This document shows, piece after piece, positions 9,493 to 18,016 of a DNA stretch of 64,000 nt. The first letter of the stretch is position 1. Each line of letters opens with the position of its first letter. Origin of the DNA: Zunongwangia sp. HGR-M22 (GTDB lineage: Bacteria > Bacteroidota > Bacteroidia > Flavobacteriales > Flavobacteriaceae); assembly GCF_027594425.1 (NCBI RefSeq), contig NZ_CP115159.1, positions 2,283,001 through 2,347,000 of the forward strand, in the 5' to 3' direction. The notes beneath the pieces are model-generated. The model was not told the origin of the DNA and searched no databases. It saw nothing but the letters and a program-made list of their open reading frames with translations. The position numbers were made by a program, and so were the translations under genes.

Positions 9493-10347
9493 ATGAAATT
9501 TCCTGCCCGTAAGATGTGCACTATGTTAGCAGTAAGTAAAAGTGGTTATTACCACTGGTTGAAATCTGGTCCCAGCAACCTCTGGAAAGATAATCAGAAG
9601 CTCTCTTCATTAATCAAAGATATTTTTGAAGATAGTTACCAAAGCTATGGAGCTCCTAGAATAAAAGCTGAACTGGAAGCTTTAGGTTTTAAGGTGTCAA
9701 AGCCACGGATAGCTCGCATAATGAAGGCAAACTATTTATACGCAAAGAGGAAACGTAAGTTTAAGACGACCACTAATAGTAATCATAAATACCCCACAGC
9801 TCCAAACTTGTTGAACCAATGCTTTAATGTAGCCAGAGCTAATCAAGTATGGGTAAGCGATATTACTTATGTTCAAACCAAACAAGGTTGGAGTTACCTA
9901 ACAGTGATCATTGATCTATTTAACAGAAAAGTTATAGGATGGGCTTTAAGTGATACCCTAAATACCGAAGATACTATTATAAAAGCTTGGCAGATGGCTA
10001 TTAAAAATACCACACTCACACAACCTTTGATATTCCATTCAGACCAAGGTATTCAGTATGCCAGCCAAAGATTTACTAATCTACTTAAAAGCTATAATGG
10101 CCTGGTAAAACAATCTATGAGTCGGAAAGGAAACTGCTGGGACAATGCCGTGGCGGAATCCTTTTTTAAATCTCTAAAAGTAGAGTGGGTATATTGGCAT
10201 AAGTACAAGCTTAGATCACAGGCAGAGTTATCTATCTTTCAGTGGATAGAAACCTGGTACAATACCAGAAGAAGACATTCTTATTTAGGCAACAGAACCA
10301 TTAAAGAATTTGAAATAGATATGTATAATCAAAAACTAGCAGCATAG
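9493..10347 (+). CDS. IS3 transposase OrfB (DDE integrase core)
   Basis: 284 residues from ATG 9493. The reading frame is open upstream to the slippery site, so the functional product is probably the OrfAB fusion. The rve/DDE core shows WVSDITYV (first D), FHSDQGIQYAS (second D) and SFFKSLKVEWV (E, with the K/R seven residues later). N-terminal HTH_21 region: SYQSYGAPRIKAEL. The stop codon is immediately followed by the right terminal repeat. It appears intact. Confidence 0.92.
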   Translation: MKFPARKMCTMLAVSKSGYYHWLKSGPSNLWKDNQKLSSLIKDIFEDSYQSYGAPRIKAELEALGFKVSKPRIARIMKANYLYAKRKRKFKTTTNSNHKYPTAPNLLNQCFNVARANQVWVSDITYVQTKQGWSYLTVIIDLFNRKVIGWALSDTLNTEDTIIKAWQMAIKNTTLTQPLIFHSDQGIQYASQRFTNLLKSYNGLVKQSMSRKGNCWDNAVAESFFKSLKVEWVYWHKYKLRSQAELSIFQWIETWYNTRRRHSYLGNRTIKEFEIDMYNQKLAA

Positions 10348-10385
10348 TCACTCAACTTAAAGTCCTGTTTTTTATTGCAAGTCCA

Positions 10386-11079
10386 ATCTGGGCCGTTACA
10401 CCCATAAGATCGCAATAAGCAATCACCGGATAAAACAAATAAACAACTCCCAAAGGAGGGTAACCTTCCAGATTAAGGACTACAGGAAAGCGGGCCAAAA
10501 AGGACAACTAATACTGGATACCCGTGAGTTCGTGCGCCGATTTGCACTGCACGTACTGCCCAAAGGTTTTACAAGGATAAGGCATTACGGCATCCTAAGC
10601 AGCAGTTGGAAAAAGCATAAACTACCGGCCCTACAAAATATCCTTGCAGGGGTGCCAGTAAAACCTGTCGAAAAAAAGCCTCCATTGCTCTTGGGCAAAT
10701 GTCCAAGTTGCAAAAAGGGAAAACTAGTCACCGCTCTAACTTTCGATAAGCGTGGACCGCCAGATAAATGGAGAAAACTACTTTTATCCATTAATAGCTT
10801 TTAAAAACTGGCCTGCACCATGCGGGGCGGGAGAGTTATGTCCTAAAGCCAAGGATTTATTCAAAAAGGGACCGGAAAAGGAGGCTAATCGATACGTAAC
10901 TAGATTTAAGTAACTAGAAAAATGTTGGAGCCTAAAAAACTCAACAAAAATTGTGGCTCATCTGCCCCAATAAAATTCCAGAATAATACAGGGTAAAAAG
11001 GTATTCCCCATAAAGGAGGAAACGGATCCGTCAACAAGATATTCAGCCCTGGCCTATCGGCGGGCCGAATACTTAGTTA
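10386..11079 (+). mobile_element. Truncated IS91-like element, 3' portion
   Basis: These 694 bp match 17598-18291 at every position I compared, that is, the last part of the complete IS91-like element further right. The 5' part is missing and replaced by the IS3 element, whose end abuts position 10386. The right end (TTAGTTA) is followed by TTGTGTGC, the core box of the cassette to its right, just as the complete copy is followed by TTGGGC. Both copies thus ended at the same place in an attC core. Confidence 0.9.
10388..10804 (+). pseudogene. C-terminal fragment of IS91-family transposase
   Basis: Reading in the frame of the complete transposase, the fragment begins at LGRYTHKIAISNHR (catalytic-Tyr region) and runs to the native stop at 10802-10804. 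The HUH domain and zinc finger are absent, so it cannot act. The sequence appears identical to the matching part of the intact copy at 16886-18016, implying recent duplication. Confidence 0.85.
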
Positions 11080-11478
11080 TTGTGTGCTGGCTTTTTTTCG
11101 GTTAAACATTTTTTTAATATTCGGACTAATTATTAGCAATACTAGATAGTCAATAATTAAACTTACAATCAAATATACATATTGATAATTCATATCAATT
11201 TTATCTCCTAAATTTCCGTTTAAATATTCGCTAAAAACGGTTGTTGGAATAATTCCTTTTGCATAATACAAGATGAAATAATTCCACGCAAAACTTTGAA
11301 GTCCTGCTATTTTTGAAGTCGGCTCTGGTAAGGTCAAGTAGAGAACAAGAAAAAAGGCGATTTCGATTCCTAACAGTAAAGTCAGTGACTTTTTGGTTTG
11401 ATTAAGTCCGATGTAATTTTTACTCGGATTTTTAAATCCAAATATTATCCACGGAATTAATAAGAGAATTGAAATCAT
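11077..11478 (-). CDS. Small membrane protein, distal gene of cassette 6
   Basis: 133 residues with about three to four hydrophobic helices (near residues 1-13, 28-50, 62-82 and 95-117). No family recognised. It overlaps the upstream gene by 4 bp (ATGA type), so the two are translationally coupled and form one two-gene cassette. The TAA stop (11077-11079 on the plus strand) is supplied by the end of the IS91 fragment. The native gene would have read on into the attC box, so the last residues may be altered. Confidence 0.6.
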   Translation of the reverse strand: MISILLLIPWIIFGFKNPSKNYIGLNQTKKSLTLLLGIEIAFFLVLYLTLPEPTSKIAGLQSFAWNYFILYYAKGIIPTTVFSEYLNGNLGDKIDMNYQYVYLIVSLIIDYLVLLIISPNIKKMFNRKKASTQ

Positions 11479-11732
11479 AATTTTTCAGTCGTTTTTGAAA
11501 TCCGTTTTCGATAAATCAAAAGTCCAATAAATGTCAGTCCGCAAAGAATTGCCAAAATGTGAAAAGTCCTTATTGCTTTGCATAAGTCAATTCTAGAGAC
11601 GAGTGAGATACAATCAGTCAATTCTCGAGTTTCGTACTTTAAACTTACCATTGAATTAAAAGCCATAAATTCAAATAGAGGAATTCCAATTAATAGTAAA
11701 ATTAAGGCAATTATGTAAATCGTTTTTCTCAA
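11475..11732 (-). CDS. Small two-helix membrane protein, first gene of cassette 6
   Basis: 85 residues with an N-terminal hydrophobic helix (about 4-24), a central loop with two Cys (ELTDCISLVSRIDLCK) and a second helix (about 56-74). A two-TM topology with a two-Cys extracytoplasmic loop is possible. No family recognised. It is encoded directly after the cassette's recombination site (attC box at 11753-11763) and is coupled to the following gene by a 4-bp overlap. The pair is the sole content of the cassette. Confidence 0.6.
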   Translation of the reverse strand: MRKTIYIIALILLLIGIPLFEFMAFNSMVSLKYETRELTDCISLVSRIDLCKAIRTFHILAILCGLTFIGLLIYRKRISKTTEKL

Positions 11733-11752
11733 TTATTCTCGGTTTTCAGCTT

Positions 11753-11890
11753 GCACACAACGGTTTCGCTTATCGCAAGTTGCGGGAGTAGGGACGCGGA
11801 CTTGTCGGATTAACCATTCTCTTTCTTGATTTTCTAAATTACACTTTTTCTCGAATACCCGTTATTTGCGATGAAGCGGTGTTGTGCGTA
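11753..11890 (-). repeat. attC-like recombination site A (end of RES cassette)
   Basis: 138-bp imperfect palindrome. On the minus strand it opens with TACGCACAAC and closes with CCGTTGTGTGC. Inner arms CGCTTCATCGCAA and TTGCGATAAGCG pair with one bulged base, and the arms AACGGG/CCGCAAC lie further in. The crossover G^TT is followed by TTGTGTGC, which is complementary to the R'' remnant (GCACACAA) at the far end of the next cassette (11080-11087), not to the R'' of this site. This is the integron cassette signature. Confidence 0.75.
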
Positions 11891-13048
11891 GTTTGATACT
11901 TTATCTATTTTTATATTTAGGAGTTCTAAATTTTCTAAACAATCTTCATTATTCCAAAAAATTACGGATGACGAATCACCTGGCTTTTTTGATGATGGAT
12001 AAATTAAGCCTTCTATTAAATTCTTTCTTTTCTTATTGAATGGGTATCTTAGAAATTCTGTTACTACTTGAGTAGGGACATATTCAATGTGTTCTTTTCC
12101 ATCTTTTTTGATGTCTTTGGTAAAATCCTTTACCAAATCGTTCAAAAATTTAATTAAATAGAAATTCCTCGTTTTGTTATGAGCGAAAATGCTTGGTAGC
12201 TTTGGAAGTCTACTATAATCAATTACGTATATATCTTTTGTTATTTCAAATTTTGAAATTGTAATGTGCGTTTTTTTAGGATCTTCTCTACTGATAGTTT
12301 CTAGAATAGCTGTAGTTGGATCAAAAGCGGAATATAACATTGAGATTCCTGAAGGACTAAATCTATTTGGATATATAGCATTCTTTTCTGGAGGAGCAAC
12401 TAATCTAGCTTTTTCTTTAATTTCTTTAGTTTTTTCATGCTGTCTACACCTGTAAATAAAAGTTCCTTTATCAATTTTTTTAATTAAATTCAGTTTAGTA
12501 GAAAGACGTCCAACTTCTTTTAAAATTTTATAAGCATCCTTGCTATCCTTTGAAGTATTATTTTGTTGGAATAGATATCTTGATTTATGTTTAATTAATG
12601 TTTTAAAGTAGCTCCATTGATACATTAACTCATCACGTTCGGTATCATAATACTGATCTGGTTCGGACCACGCAATATCTTCAATAGAATTTACAATGTC
12701 TTCTGTTAATCTAAATGGTTCTGTTTCTAAACCAATTCGTTCTTGAATTAATTCATCAGGCGTATAAATTTGGCCTAGATAACCTCCTTCACGACCATTA
12801 TAACTCATATAATTTCCTGCATCTTCAAAGAAATTTGATATTCCCCGCATCATAAATTCTAACAACTCTTCTAGGCTAACAACTTTTAGGTCTTTCTCAC
12901 AATAATCACAGTATCCTGGTTTATAATTTTTTTTAATGAAAGTTTTTATTGCATTATCATTAATATGCTTTACGCAAACATTTTTATCTGGAATTGACAT
13001 CAAATTTTGCTCTTCTAATTCCATCATTCTGTGTTTAGCTCCACCCAT
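11834..13048 (-). CDS. HEPN/RES-domain protein (RES-type NAD+ phosphorylase-like toxin), cassette 5
   Basis: 404 residues. The N-terminal HEPN-associated region (about 1-200) begins MGGAKHRMMELEE and carries a CDYC metal-like pair. The C-terminal RES domain (about 205-385) includes FIYRCRQHE, NRFSPSGISMLYSAFD and TTAILE, the Arg/Tyr/Ser positions typical of RES toxins that degrade NAD+. Fused HEPN-RES proteins are found without an obvious antitoxin gene, and none is adjacent here. The last 17 or so residues (YAQHRFIANNGYSRKSV) are encoded inside the attC site, so the gene was fitted to the cassette end. Confidence 0.75.
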   Translation of the reverse strand: MGGAKHRMMELEEQNLMSIPDKNVCVKHINDNAIKTFIKKNYKPGYCDYCEKDLKVVSLEELLEFMMRGISNFFEDAGNYMSYNGREGGYLGQIYTPDELIQERIGLETEPFRLTEDIVNSIEDIAWSEPDQYYDTERDELMYQWSYFKTLIKHKSRYLFQQNNTSKDSKDAYKILKEVGRLSTKLNLIKKIDKGTFIYRCRQHEKTKEIKEKARLVAPPEKNAIYPNRFSPSGISMLYSAFDPTTAILETISREDPKKTHITISKFEITKDIYVIDYSRLPKLPSIFAHNKTRNFYLIKFLNDLVKDFTKDIKKDGKEHIEYVPTQVVTEFLRYPFNKKRKNLIEGLIYPSSKKPGDSSSVIFWNNEDCLENLELLNIKIDKVSNYAQHRFIANNGYSRKSVI

Positions 13049-13074
13049 TTTATTGATTCATATGATTTCAAATT

Positions 13075-13215
13075 ACGCACAACGGTCTCGGTTATCGCAA
13101 GTTGCGGGAGTAGGGACGCGGAATTGTCGGATTAATGATTTTCTTTCCTGATTTCTAAAATTACACTTTTTTGACAATACCCGTTATTTGCGATTAACCG
13201 TTGTTGTGTGTAGGC
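13075..13215 (-). repeat. attC-like recombination site B (end of HNH cassette)
   Basis: About 140-bp imperfect palindrome closely related to site A. On the minus strand it opens with GCCTACACACAACAAC and closes with CCGTTGTGCGT. Inner arms are TTAATCGCAAATAACGGG and CCGCAACTTGCGATAACC. The base order after the crossover (TTGTGCGTAATT) is complementary to the R'' box at the far end of the next cassette (CTACGCACAA in site A), as expected if each cassette was once a circle. Confidence 0.75.
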
Positions 13216-13226
13216 TTAAACACGGA

Positions 13227-14132
13227 TTATCCAATTTTGTCAGATTTTTGTCTATTACATTTTTCACATAGAATTTGAATATTTCTATATGTATTTGAAC
13301 CACCTTTTGAAAAGGGAATTATATGGTCAAATTCTATTTTTTCTTGGCTTCCACATTTTACACATTTTCCTCCATCTCTGTTCCAAACCTTGTCAAGAAT
13401 TTCTTGTGGAATGGTTTCTCTTTTTAGTTCTGAATCATCTAAAATTTCTCCTTTTTCAATTAATTCTCGCTTAACTTCCTCTTTTAGAATTTTTAATCTT
13501 TCGTTTTCTTTTTTCTCCTTCTCTTTATCTAGAATTTCTTTTCTGAGATTATTTTTTATCAAATCCTCTTCTTCAACTTTTTCTTTTTGACGGATCTTAT
13601 TGATTTTCTTAATGATAGTCTCTTCATATTTAGGAAGGATTGTTTCTTGAAAAAATTGGTGTTTGCTATCCTCAATATTAGTTTTCTGAAAAAGTAAATC
13701 CAATTGGTATTCTGAAGTGATTTTGACCTCTCTAGCTCCTTTTCCATCAAAAGCTCCAATTATCCCAACACTTTCTAGTTGGTCAATTATTTTTCCAGCT
13801 TTATTGTATCCTAAATGAAGTTTTCTCTGAAGTAAAGATGCTGATCCCTGTTGATGTGCCACTATTAAATAAGCTGACTCTTTAAACAGTGGATCAAATT
13901 GATCTGAATTAAAATCAATTTCTTCATTCTTATTTAACCTAAAATGTACTTCCTTATTAATATATCTTTGAATTTCTTTTTCTGAAAATGAGAAGTTATT
14001 ATTAACACTTTCAACATCTGTTGACTTATCAATTGAAGAATTAAATTCGATCTGTTTTGTATCGTTTTTATATTCTGATTTCTTATTAAATGAAGAGAAT
14101 ATTTTTTTAAACATTTGATGCACAATTTTCAT
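13227..14132 (-). CDS. FtsK-gamma winged-helix / HNH endonuclease fusion, cassette 4
   Basis: 301 residues. A winged-helix segment at about 75-150 (SAYLIVAHQQGSASLLQRKL, GYNKAGKIIDQLESVGIIG) looks like the FtsK gamma domain, which in FtsK reads short polar DNA sequences. A long Lys/Glu coiled coil follows (about 170-245). The end is an HNH nuclease with CVKCG, EFDHIIPFSKGG and NIQILCEKCNRQK (Zn Cys pairs and HNH His/Asn). It is probably a DNA nuclease with its own recognition module, plausibly for defence (inference). No partner gene in the cassette. Confidence 0.7.
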   Translation of the reverse strand: MKIVHQMFKKIFSSFNKKSEYKNDTKQIEFNSSIDKSTDVESVNNNFSFSEKEIQRYINKEVHFRLNKNEEIDFNSDQFDPLFKESAYLIVAHQQGSASLLQRKLHLGYNKAGKIIDQLESVGIIGAFDGKGAREVKITSEYQLDLLFQKTNIEDSKHQFFQETILPKYEETIIKKINKIRQKEKVEEEDLIKNNLRKEILDKEKEKKENERLKILKEEVKRELIEKGEILDDSELKRETIPQEILDKVWNRDGGKCVKCGSQEKIEFDHIIPFSKGGSNTYRNIQILCEKCNRQKSDKIG

Positions 14133-14140
14133 TTAAGCTT

Positions 14141-14151
14141 ACACACAACGG
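14141..14151 (-). repeat. attC-like site C, R' part (separated by IS1182 insertion)
   Basis: The 11 bases ACACACAACGG are the R' end of the M16 cassette's attC site. The rest lies beyond the IS at 15780-15899. Removing the 1624-bp IS and one ACGG copy restores a palindrome in which TGTATAACAATCAGTTGCGG pairs with CCGCAATTGTTGTTATACA. Confidence 0.7.
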
Positions 14152-15775
14152 CAGTCTGTCTCAAAACTACCATATTTGGTTTTAAAAATAGTTGAAATTA
14201 GTATTGAAAACAAAATTTATACTCTGATCAGTATTTTTTGTTTTGCATTCGGTAAAAGCTTTATTCCGTCTTATAGAGGCTTTTATACACTTCTTGAAGG
14301 TTAAAAACAGGGCTACGATGAGTTGCTGTAAGGCGATTTTACTATTGAATAATCTTCTTAAATTATAAGCCAGAGCGATGAGTCCAAAATCTGCAGCAGC
14401 TGCTTTGATGCCCCTTTTGGTCATGATATGATCAAAACCCCATTGGCGCTTCATAGTGCCATAGGGATGCTCGACCAGCGCCTGCCTCTCTTTATAAAGC
14501 TCTCCGCTTTGTTCGACCCGCTTGGCATTGCCTTGGATGTTCTGGGTAAATTGAGTGCGCTGTATAATCTTACCGTTAGCTTTGGCCGTGGTACACTTGC
14601 TGCGTACCGGGCATTCCTTACAGGCCTTGGTCTTGTATTGTTTAAACGTATAGTTTCGGGCTTTGTACCAGGAGCCATTGCTGTATAAAGTATTTCCCTG
14701 GGGGCAAGTATAGGCGTCATCATCAGGATTATAAATGAAGTTTTTAGCATTGTATTTAGGATCTGGCGCCTGACTTTTACGTCCAATGGCCGGAATGGCC
14801 ACCAGGGTATCGATACCCAGACTATCGGCAATATGGAACTCGCTCCCGGTATGATAGCCTTTATCATAGAGTGCAGTAAAGGAATTTGATCGTAAAATGG
14901 ACTTGGCCCTTCTGAGCATGAAGCCCATTGCTTTTTTATCATTCTGATTGGTGAGTTTATAATCGATCAGTAACTTATGTTTGGCATCTACGGTCGTTTG
15001 CGCGGTGTAGCAGACCTCGGTAACGGTTCCCCTTACAATTTGATGTCTGCTATCAGGATCAGAGGTCGATCGTTGTGGGTTTTCAGAAGAAGCATCCTTG
15101 TCTAATTGTTTTTGTATAGCCCGGTATTTGGTCTGTTGCTGTTTGCGCCCTTTAATTTGTTCTTTAATTTCTTCGGTTTTTTTCTGATCGCCATCAGCCT
15201 TGGCCAGTTCTTGGTTATGCTCTTCGAGCTTTCTATCGATGTACTCTAAGTGCCGCTGTATTTTCTTTTTGTTGTAGTTATTTTTTTTGCTGTTTTGCGC
15301 CCTTAGCTTGGTAGAATCCCCGGCAATAAGTGTTCCCCCGATCAGGTTGAAGTTACGGGCGATAGCCACGCTTTGCCGGAACACCTTTCGGATGGCTTTT
15401 GGGTTTTCTTTTCTAAACCGGGCAATGGTATTGTGATCGGGTTTTAAGTTTTTAATCAGCCAGATCACTTCAATGTTACGATAAGCCTCTTTCTCCAATC
15501 TTCGGGACGATCGCATCTGGTTCATATAGCCATAGATAAAGAGTTTGAGCAGATCTGCGGGGTCATAAGGCGGCCTCCCTTGAGTTCCTATAGTTTGAAA
15601 GCCCATCTGTGATAAATCGATCAAGTTGACGAATTGATCAATAAGCCGTACGCTGTTATCCTCTGGGATCATATCATCCAAACAGGTCGAATAAAGGCTG
15701 AGCTGTTCGCGGTCTTGTCCTTGTTGGTATTCCATATCCTAAAAATACAAAATTCTTAGGTTTTGAGACAGTCTG
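14152..15775 (-). mobile_element. IS1182-family insertion sequence, copy 1
   Basis: 1624 bp bounded by inverted repeats CAGTCTGTCTCAAAAC (left) and CAGACTGTCTCAAAAC (right, reversed). A 4-bp target duplication ACGG flanks it (14148-14151 and 15776-15779). It carries one transposase gene on the minus strand. The insertion lies in the attC R' core (CAACGG), the same relative position as copy 2. Confidence 0.93.
14182..15735 (-). CDS. IS1182-family transposase, copy 1
   Basis: 517 residues. N-terminal DUF772-like domain (GRPPYDPADLLKLFIYGYMN, RRLEKEAYRNIEVIWL, PDHNTIARFRK), then a DDE core (LIAGDSTKLRAQNS; ALYDKGYHTGSEF; EHPYGTMKRQWGFDHIMTKRG) and a Cys cluster (CPQGN, CKECPVRSKC). Residues 1 to about 457 are nearly identical to copy 2, but the last 60 residues diverge strongly. 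It appears intact. Confidence 0.93.
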   Translation of the reverse strand: MEYQQGQDREQLSLYSTCLDDMIPEDNSVRLIDQFVNLIDLSQMGFQTIGTQGRPPYDPADLLKLFIYGYMNQMRSSRRLEKEAYRNIEVIWLIKNLKPDHNTIARFRKENPKAIRKVFRQSVAIARNFNLIGGTLIAGDSTKLRAQNSKKNNYNKKKIQRHLEYIDRKLEEHNQELAKADGDQKKTEEIKEQIKGRKQQQTKYRAIQKQLDKDASSENPQRSTSDPDSRHQIVRGTVTEVCYTAQTTVDAKHKLLIDYKLTNQNDKKAMGFMLRRAKSILRSNSFTALYDKGYHTGSEFHIADSLGIDTLVAIPAIGRKSQAPDPKYNAKNFIYNPDDDAYTCPQGNTLYSNGSWYKARNYTFKQYKTKACKECPVRSKCTTAKANGKIIQRTQFTQNIQGNAKRVEQSGELYKERQALVEHPYGTMKRQWGFDHIMTKRGIKAAAADFGLIALAYNLRRLFNSKIALQQLIVALFLTFKKCIKASIRRNKAFTECKTKNTDQSINFVFNTNFNYF

Positions 15776-15779
15776 ACGG

Positions 15780-15899
15780 TCTTGTATAACAATCAGTTGC
15801 GGATTGCTTTGAAACTAAGATAGCTAAAATTACCGACTTTTATGCTTGCGCGGTTGTGTCCGCAGGACACAAAGCCGCAATTGTTGTTATACAGTGTTG
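15780..15899 (-). repeat. attC-like site C, main part
   Basis: The remaining 120 bp of the M16 cassette's attC. On the minus strand the R'' box would read GCCCAAC, a perfect RYYYAAC, once the IS91-like element between 15900 and 18291 is removed (flanks TTGGGC at 18292 and GTTG at 15896). R'' is complementary to the TTGGGC that starts the M16 cassette at site D. Confidence 0.7.
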
Positions 15900-15982
15900 A
15901 ACGAATCCTCCCTACCGGTCGGAAGCTTACTAAGCCAAAATACAACAATTCTTATATTTAAGATAAACTAAAATTTACCGTT

Positions 15983-16886
15983 ATGTATAAAAAAAAGTAA
16001 AACGATAGTAGAGACCGCTATCGCAGAAGTTCCTGGCTTTGAAAACCTATGCTTACAACTTGGTAAGAGCTTTTCGATCAATGGGAAAGCCGCAAGTACC
16101 CTGAACAACTACAAGCGATGCCTGGCTCACCTGGGCCTGCACTACAAGCAAAGCCCGGAGACCCTCTCTACTGAAATGATCAATGATTATCTTTTTCATT
16201 GCCAAAACCTGCACAAAACCCCATCCGAAAGTTTTTTCAAGCACACTATTTTCGGCCTGCGGGCCATCTACAAGATCCTGGGCTTGAATGATAAGCAGGT
16301 CAAGCTTCCCCAAATAAAGCGACAGAACCAACTCCCTGTAGTGCTTAGCAAAGCTGAAGTACGTACCTTGCTCAAAGCACCCAAATATCTCAAACACCGA
16401 TTGATCCTGGGGATGCTGTATGGGTGTGGACTAAGGAGCTATGAACTCTGTGCCCTACGGCTCTGCGATGTAGACTTTGACCGACAGACTGTTTTTGTAA
16501 AAAAGCAGAAGGGCAAAGTAGACCGTTATGTGCCACTTAGCAAGCACTTGGCACGTGGACTTAAAAAATACATTGCAACGGAATCTCCAAAAACCTTCCT
16601 CTTCAACAGCCAGGTAACCGATGATGGCGCCCCCCGGCCCATAACCCCCACCGCAATACAATGGGTCATCAAAGAGAACCGAAGTAAAGTAAATACCCAC
16701 AAGACTATTACCGCCCATTGCCTGCGTCACACTTACGCCACGCACTTGCTGGAGGCAGGACTCAATATTATGAGCCTGAAAGAACTTTTAGGACATGCCT
16801 TTATCGAGACAACGCTGGTATATTTACACGTTGCCAACACTGGGAGTTCACGCAAGTTTAGCCCCCTGGATACCCTTTTTCAATAA
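15983..16886 (+). CDS. IS91-associated tyrosine recombinase, needs a frameshift in an A8 run
   Basis: The core (from 16176) contains the catalytic residues of tyrosine recombinases: Arg in GCGLRSYELCALR, HCLRHTYATHL, and a C-terminal Tyr in ETTLVYLHVA. The frame is open upstream to about 15972, with recombinase-like SAM sequence (FSINGKAASTLNNYKRCLAHL), but has no ATG. The ATG at 15983 is in another frame and stops after five codons. Dropping one A from the A8 run at 15989-15996 joins it to the main frame, giving about 300 residues. Transcriptional slippage or a +1 shift could make the full protein, or it is a mutant. Confidence 0.75.
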
Positions 16887-18016
16887 TGCGCAGTCACCTT
16901 AAGGTGGCCGATGTGCTGGAGATGGAGCAGGATTATATCTCCTCACGGGCATTTACGAGCTGGCACAGGCGTACCCTTCATGCCATCCGTAAATGCCGCA
17001 CCCCTGCTATGGGCGGACATATCGATAAGTGCGATTGCTGTGATAAACTCCACATCAGTTACAACAGTTGCAGGAACCGGCATTGCCCTACCTGTCAAGG
17101 CCATAAACGCGAACATTGGATACAGGCACGGGAAAGTGAACTGCTCAATGTTCCTTATTTTCATGTAGTCTTCACACTCCCTTCGGAACTGAATGCGTTT
17201 GCTTTATCCCATCCCAAAATAATTTATGGGAGCTTGTTCAAAGCGGCCTGGTCCACCCTTAGACAGTTCGGGGAGAACCCCAAGCACCTGGGCGGGCAAA
17301 TGGGCATGATAGCCATACTGCACACCTGGGGCCAAAACCTGAGCCTGCACCCGCACTTGCATTGTATTGTTCCTGGAGGTGCGGTAAAGAGGTCAGGCAA
17401 ATGGAAACCTGCAAGGAACAAGGGAAAATACCTGTTCAACGTGAAATCCATGGGGAAGGTATTCCGCGCAAAATATAGTGCACTGCTTCGAGAGCAAAAG
17501 ATAGCCATACCACAGGAAATCTATGATAAGCTCTTTGCTAAAAACTGGGTAGTCTATGCAAAGCAGCAATTCCACACCCCAAAATATGTAGTAGAATATC
17601 TGGGCCGTTACACCCATAAGATCGCAATAAGCAATCACCGGATAAAACAAATAAACAACTCCCAAAGGAGGGTAACCTTCCAGATTAAGGACTACAGGAA
17701 AGCGGGCCAAAAAGGACAACTAATACTGGATACCCGTGAGTTCGTGCGCCGATTTGCACTGCACGTACTGCCCAAAGGTTTTACAAGGATAAGGCATTAC
17801 GGCATCCTAAGCAGCAGTTGGAAAAAGCATAAACTACCGGCCCTACAAAATATCCTTGCAGGGGTGCCAGTAAAACCTGTCGAAAAAAAGCCTCCATTGC
17901 TCTTGGGCAAATGTCCAAGTTGCAAAAAGGGAAAACTAGTCACCGCTCTAACTTTCGATAAGCGTGGACCGCCAGATAAATGGAGAAAACTACTTTTATC
18001 CATTAATAGCTTTTAA
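16886..18016 (+). CDS. IS91-family HUH (rolling-circle) transposase
   Basis: 376 residues. N-terminal zinc-binding domain (CDCCDKLH, CRNRHCPTCQ), HUH nuclease motif (HPHLHCIVPGG), and a Tyr-containing segment (VEYLGRYTHKIAISNHR). A C-terminal CPSCKKG knuckle is present. The ATG overlaps the recombinase stop (TAATG), so translation is coupled. The HUH enzyme would nick and move the element as single-stranded DNA. The appended tyrosine recombinase is typical of a subset of IS91 relatives. Confidence 0.92.
   Translation: MRSHLKVADVLEMEQDYISSRAFTSWHRRTLHAIRKCRTPAMGGHIDKCDCCDKLHISYNSCRNRHCPTCQGHKREHWIQARESELLNVPYFHVVFTLPSELNAFALSHPKIIYGSLFKAAWSTLRQFGENPKHLGGQMGMIAILHTWGQNLSLHPHLHCIVPGGAVKRSGKWKPARNKGKYLFNVKSMGKVFRAKYSALLREQKIAIPQEIYDKLFAKNWVVYAKQQFHTPKYVVEYLGRYTHKIAISNHRIKQINNSQRRVTFQIKDYRKAGQKGQLILDTREFVRRFALHVLPKGFTRIRHYGILSSSWKKHKLPALQNILAGVPVKPVEKKPPLLLGKCPSCKKGKLVTALTFDKRGPPDKWRKLLLSINSF

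Larger units (their letters stand above)
9099..10385 (+). mobile_element. IS3-family (IS150-like) insertion sequence
   Basis: 1287 bp with 38-bp imperfect terminal inverted repeats. The left repeat is 9099-9136, beginning TGGAATTAC. The right repeat is 10348-10385, ending AAGTCCA, and starts directly after the orfB stop. An ungapped comparison of the two ends matches at roughly two thirds of positions, including blocks TGGA, GGAC and AGTTGA. It carries orfA and orfB. No 3-4 bp target duplication is visible. The right end abuts an IS91 fragment exactly at 10386, suggesting an adjacent deletion after insertion. Confidence 0.88.

Noticed and set aside
16176-16886. IS91-associated tyrosine recombinase as the integron integrase of the cassette array
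   Set aside because: It is coupled to the IS91 transposase and interrupts an attC site. The region looks like a plain XerD-type recombinase without a visible IntI-specific extra segment, so it is a passenger, not the array's IntI.
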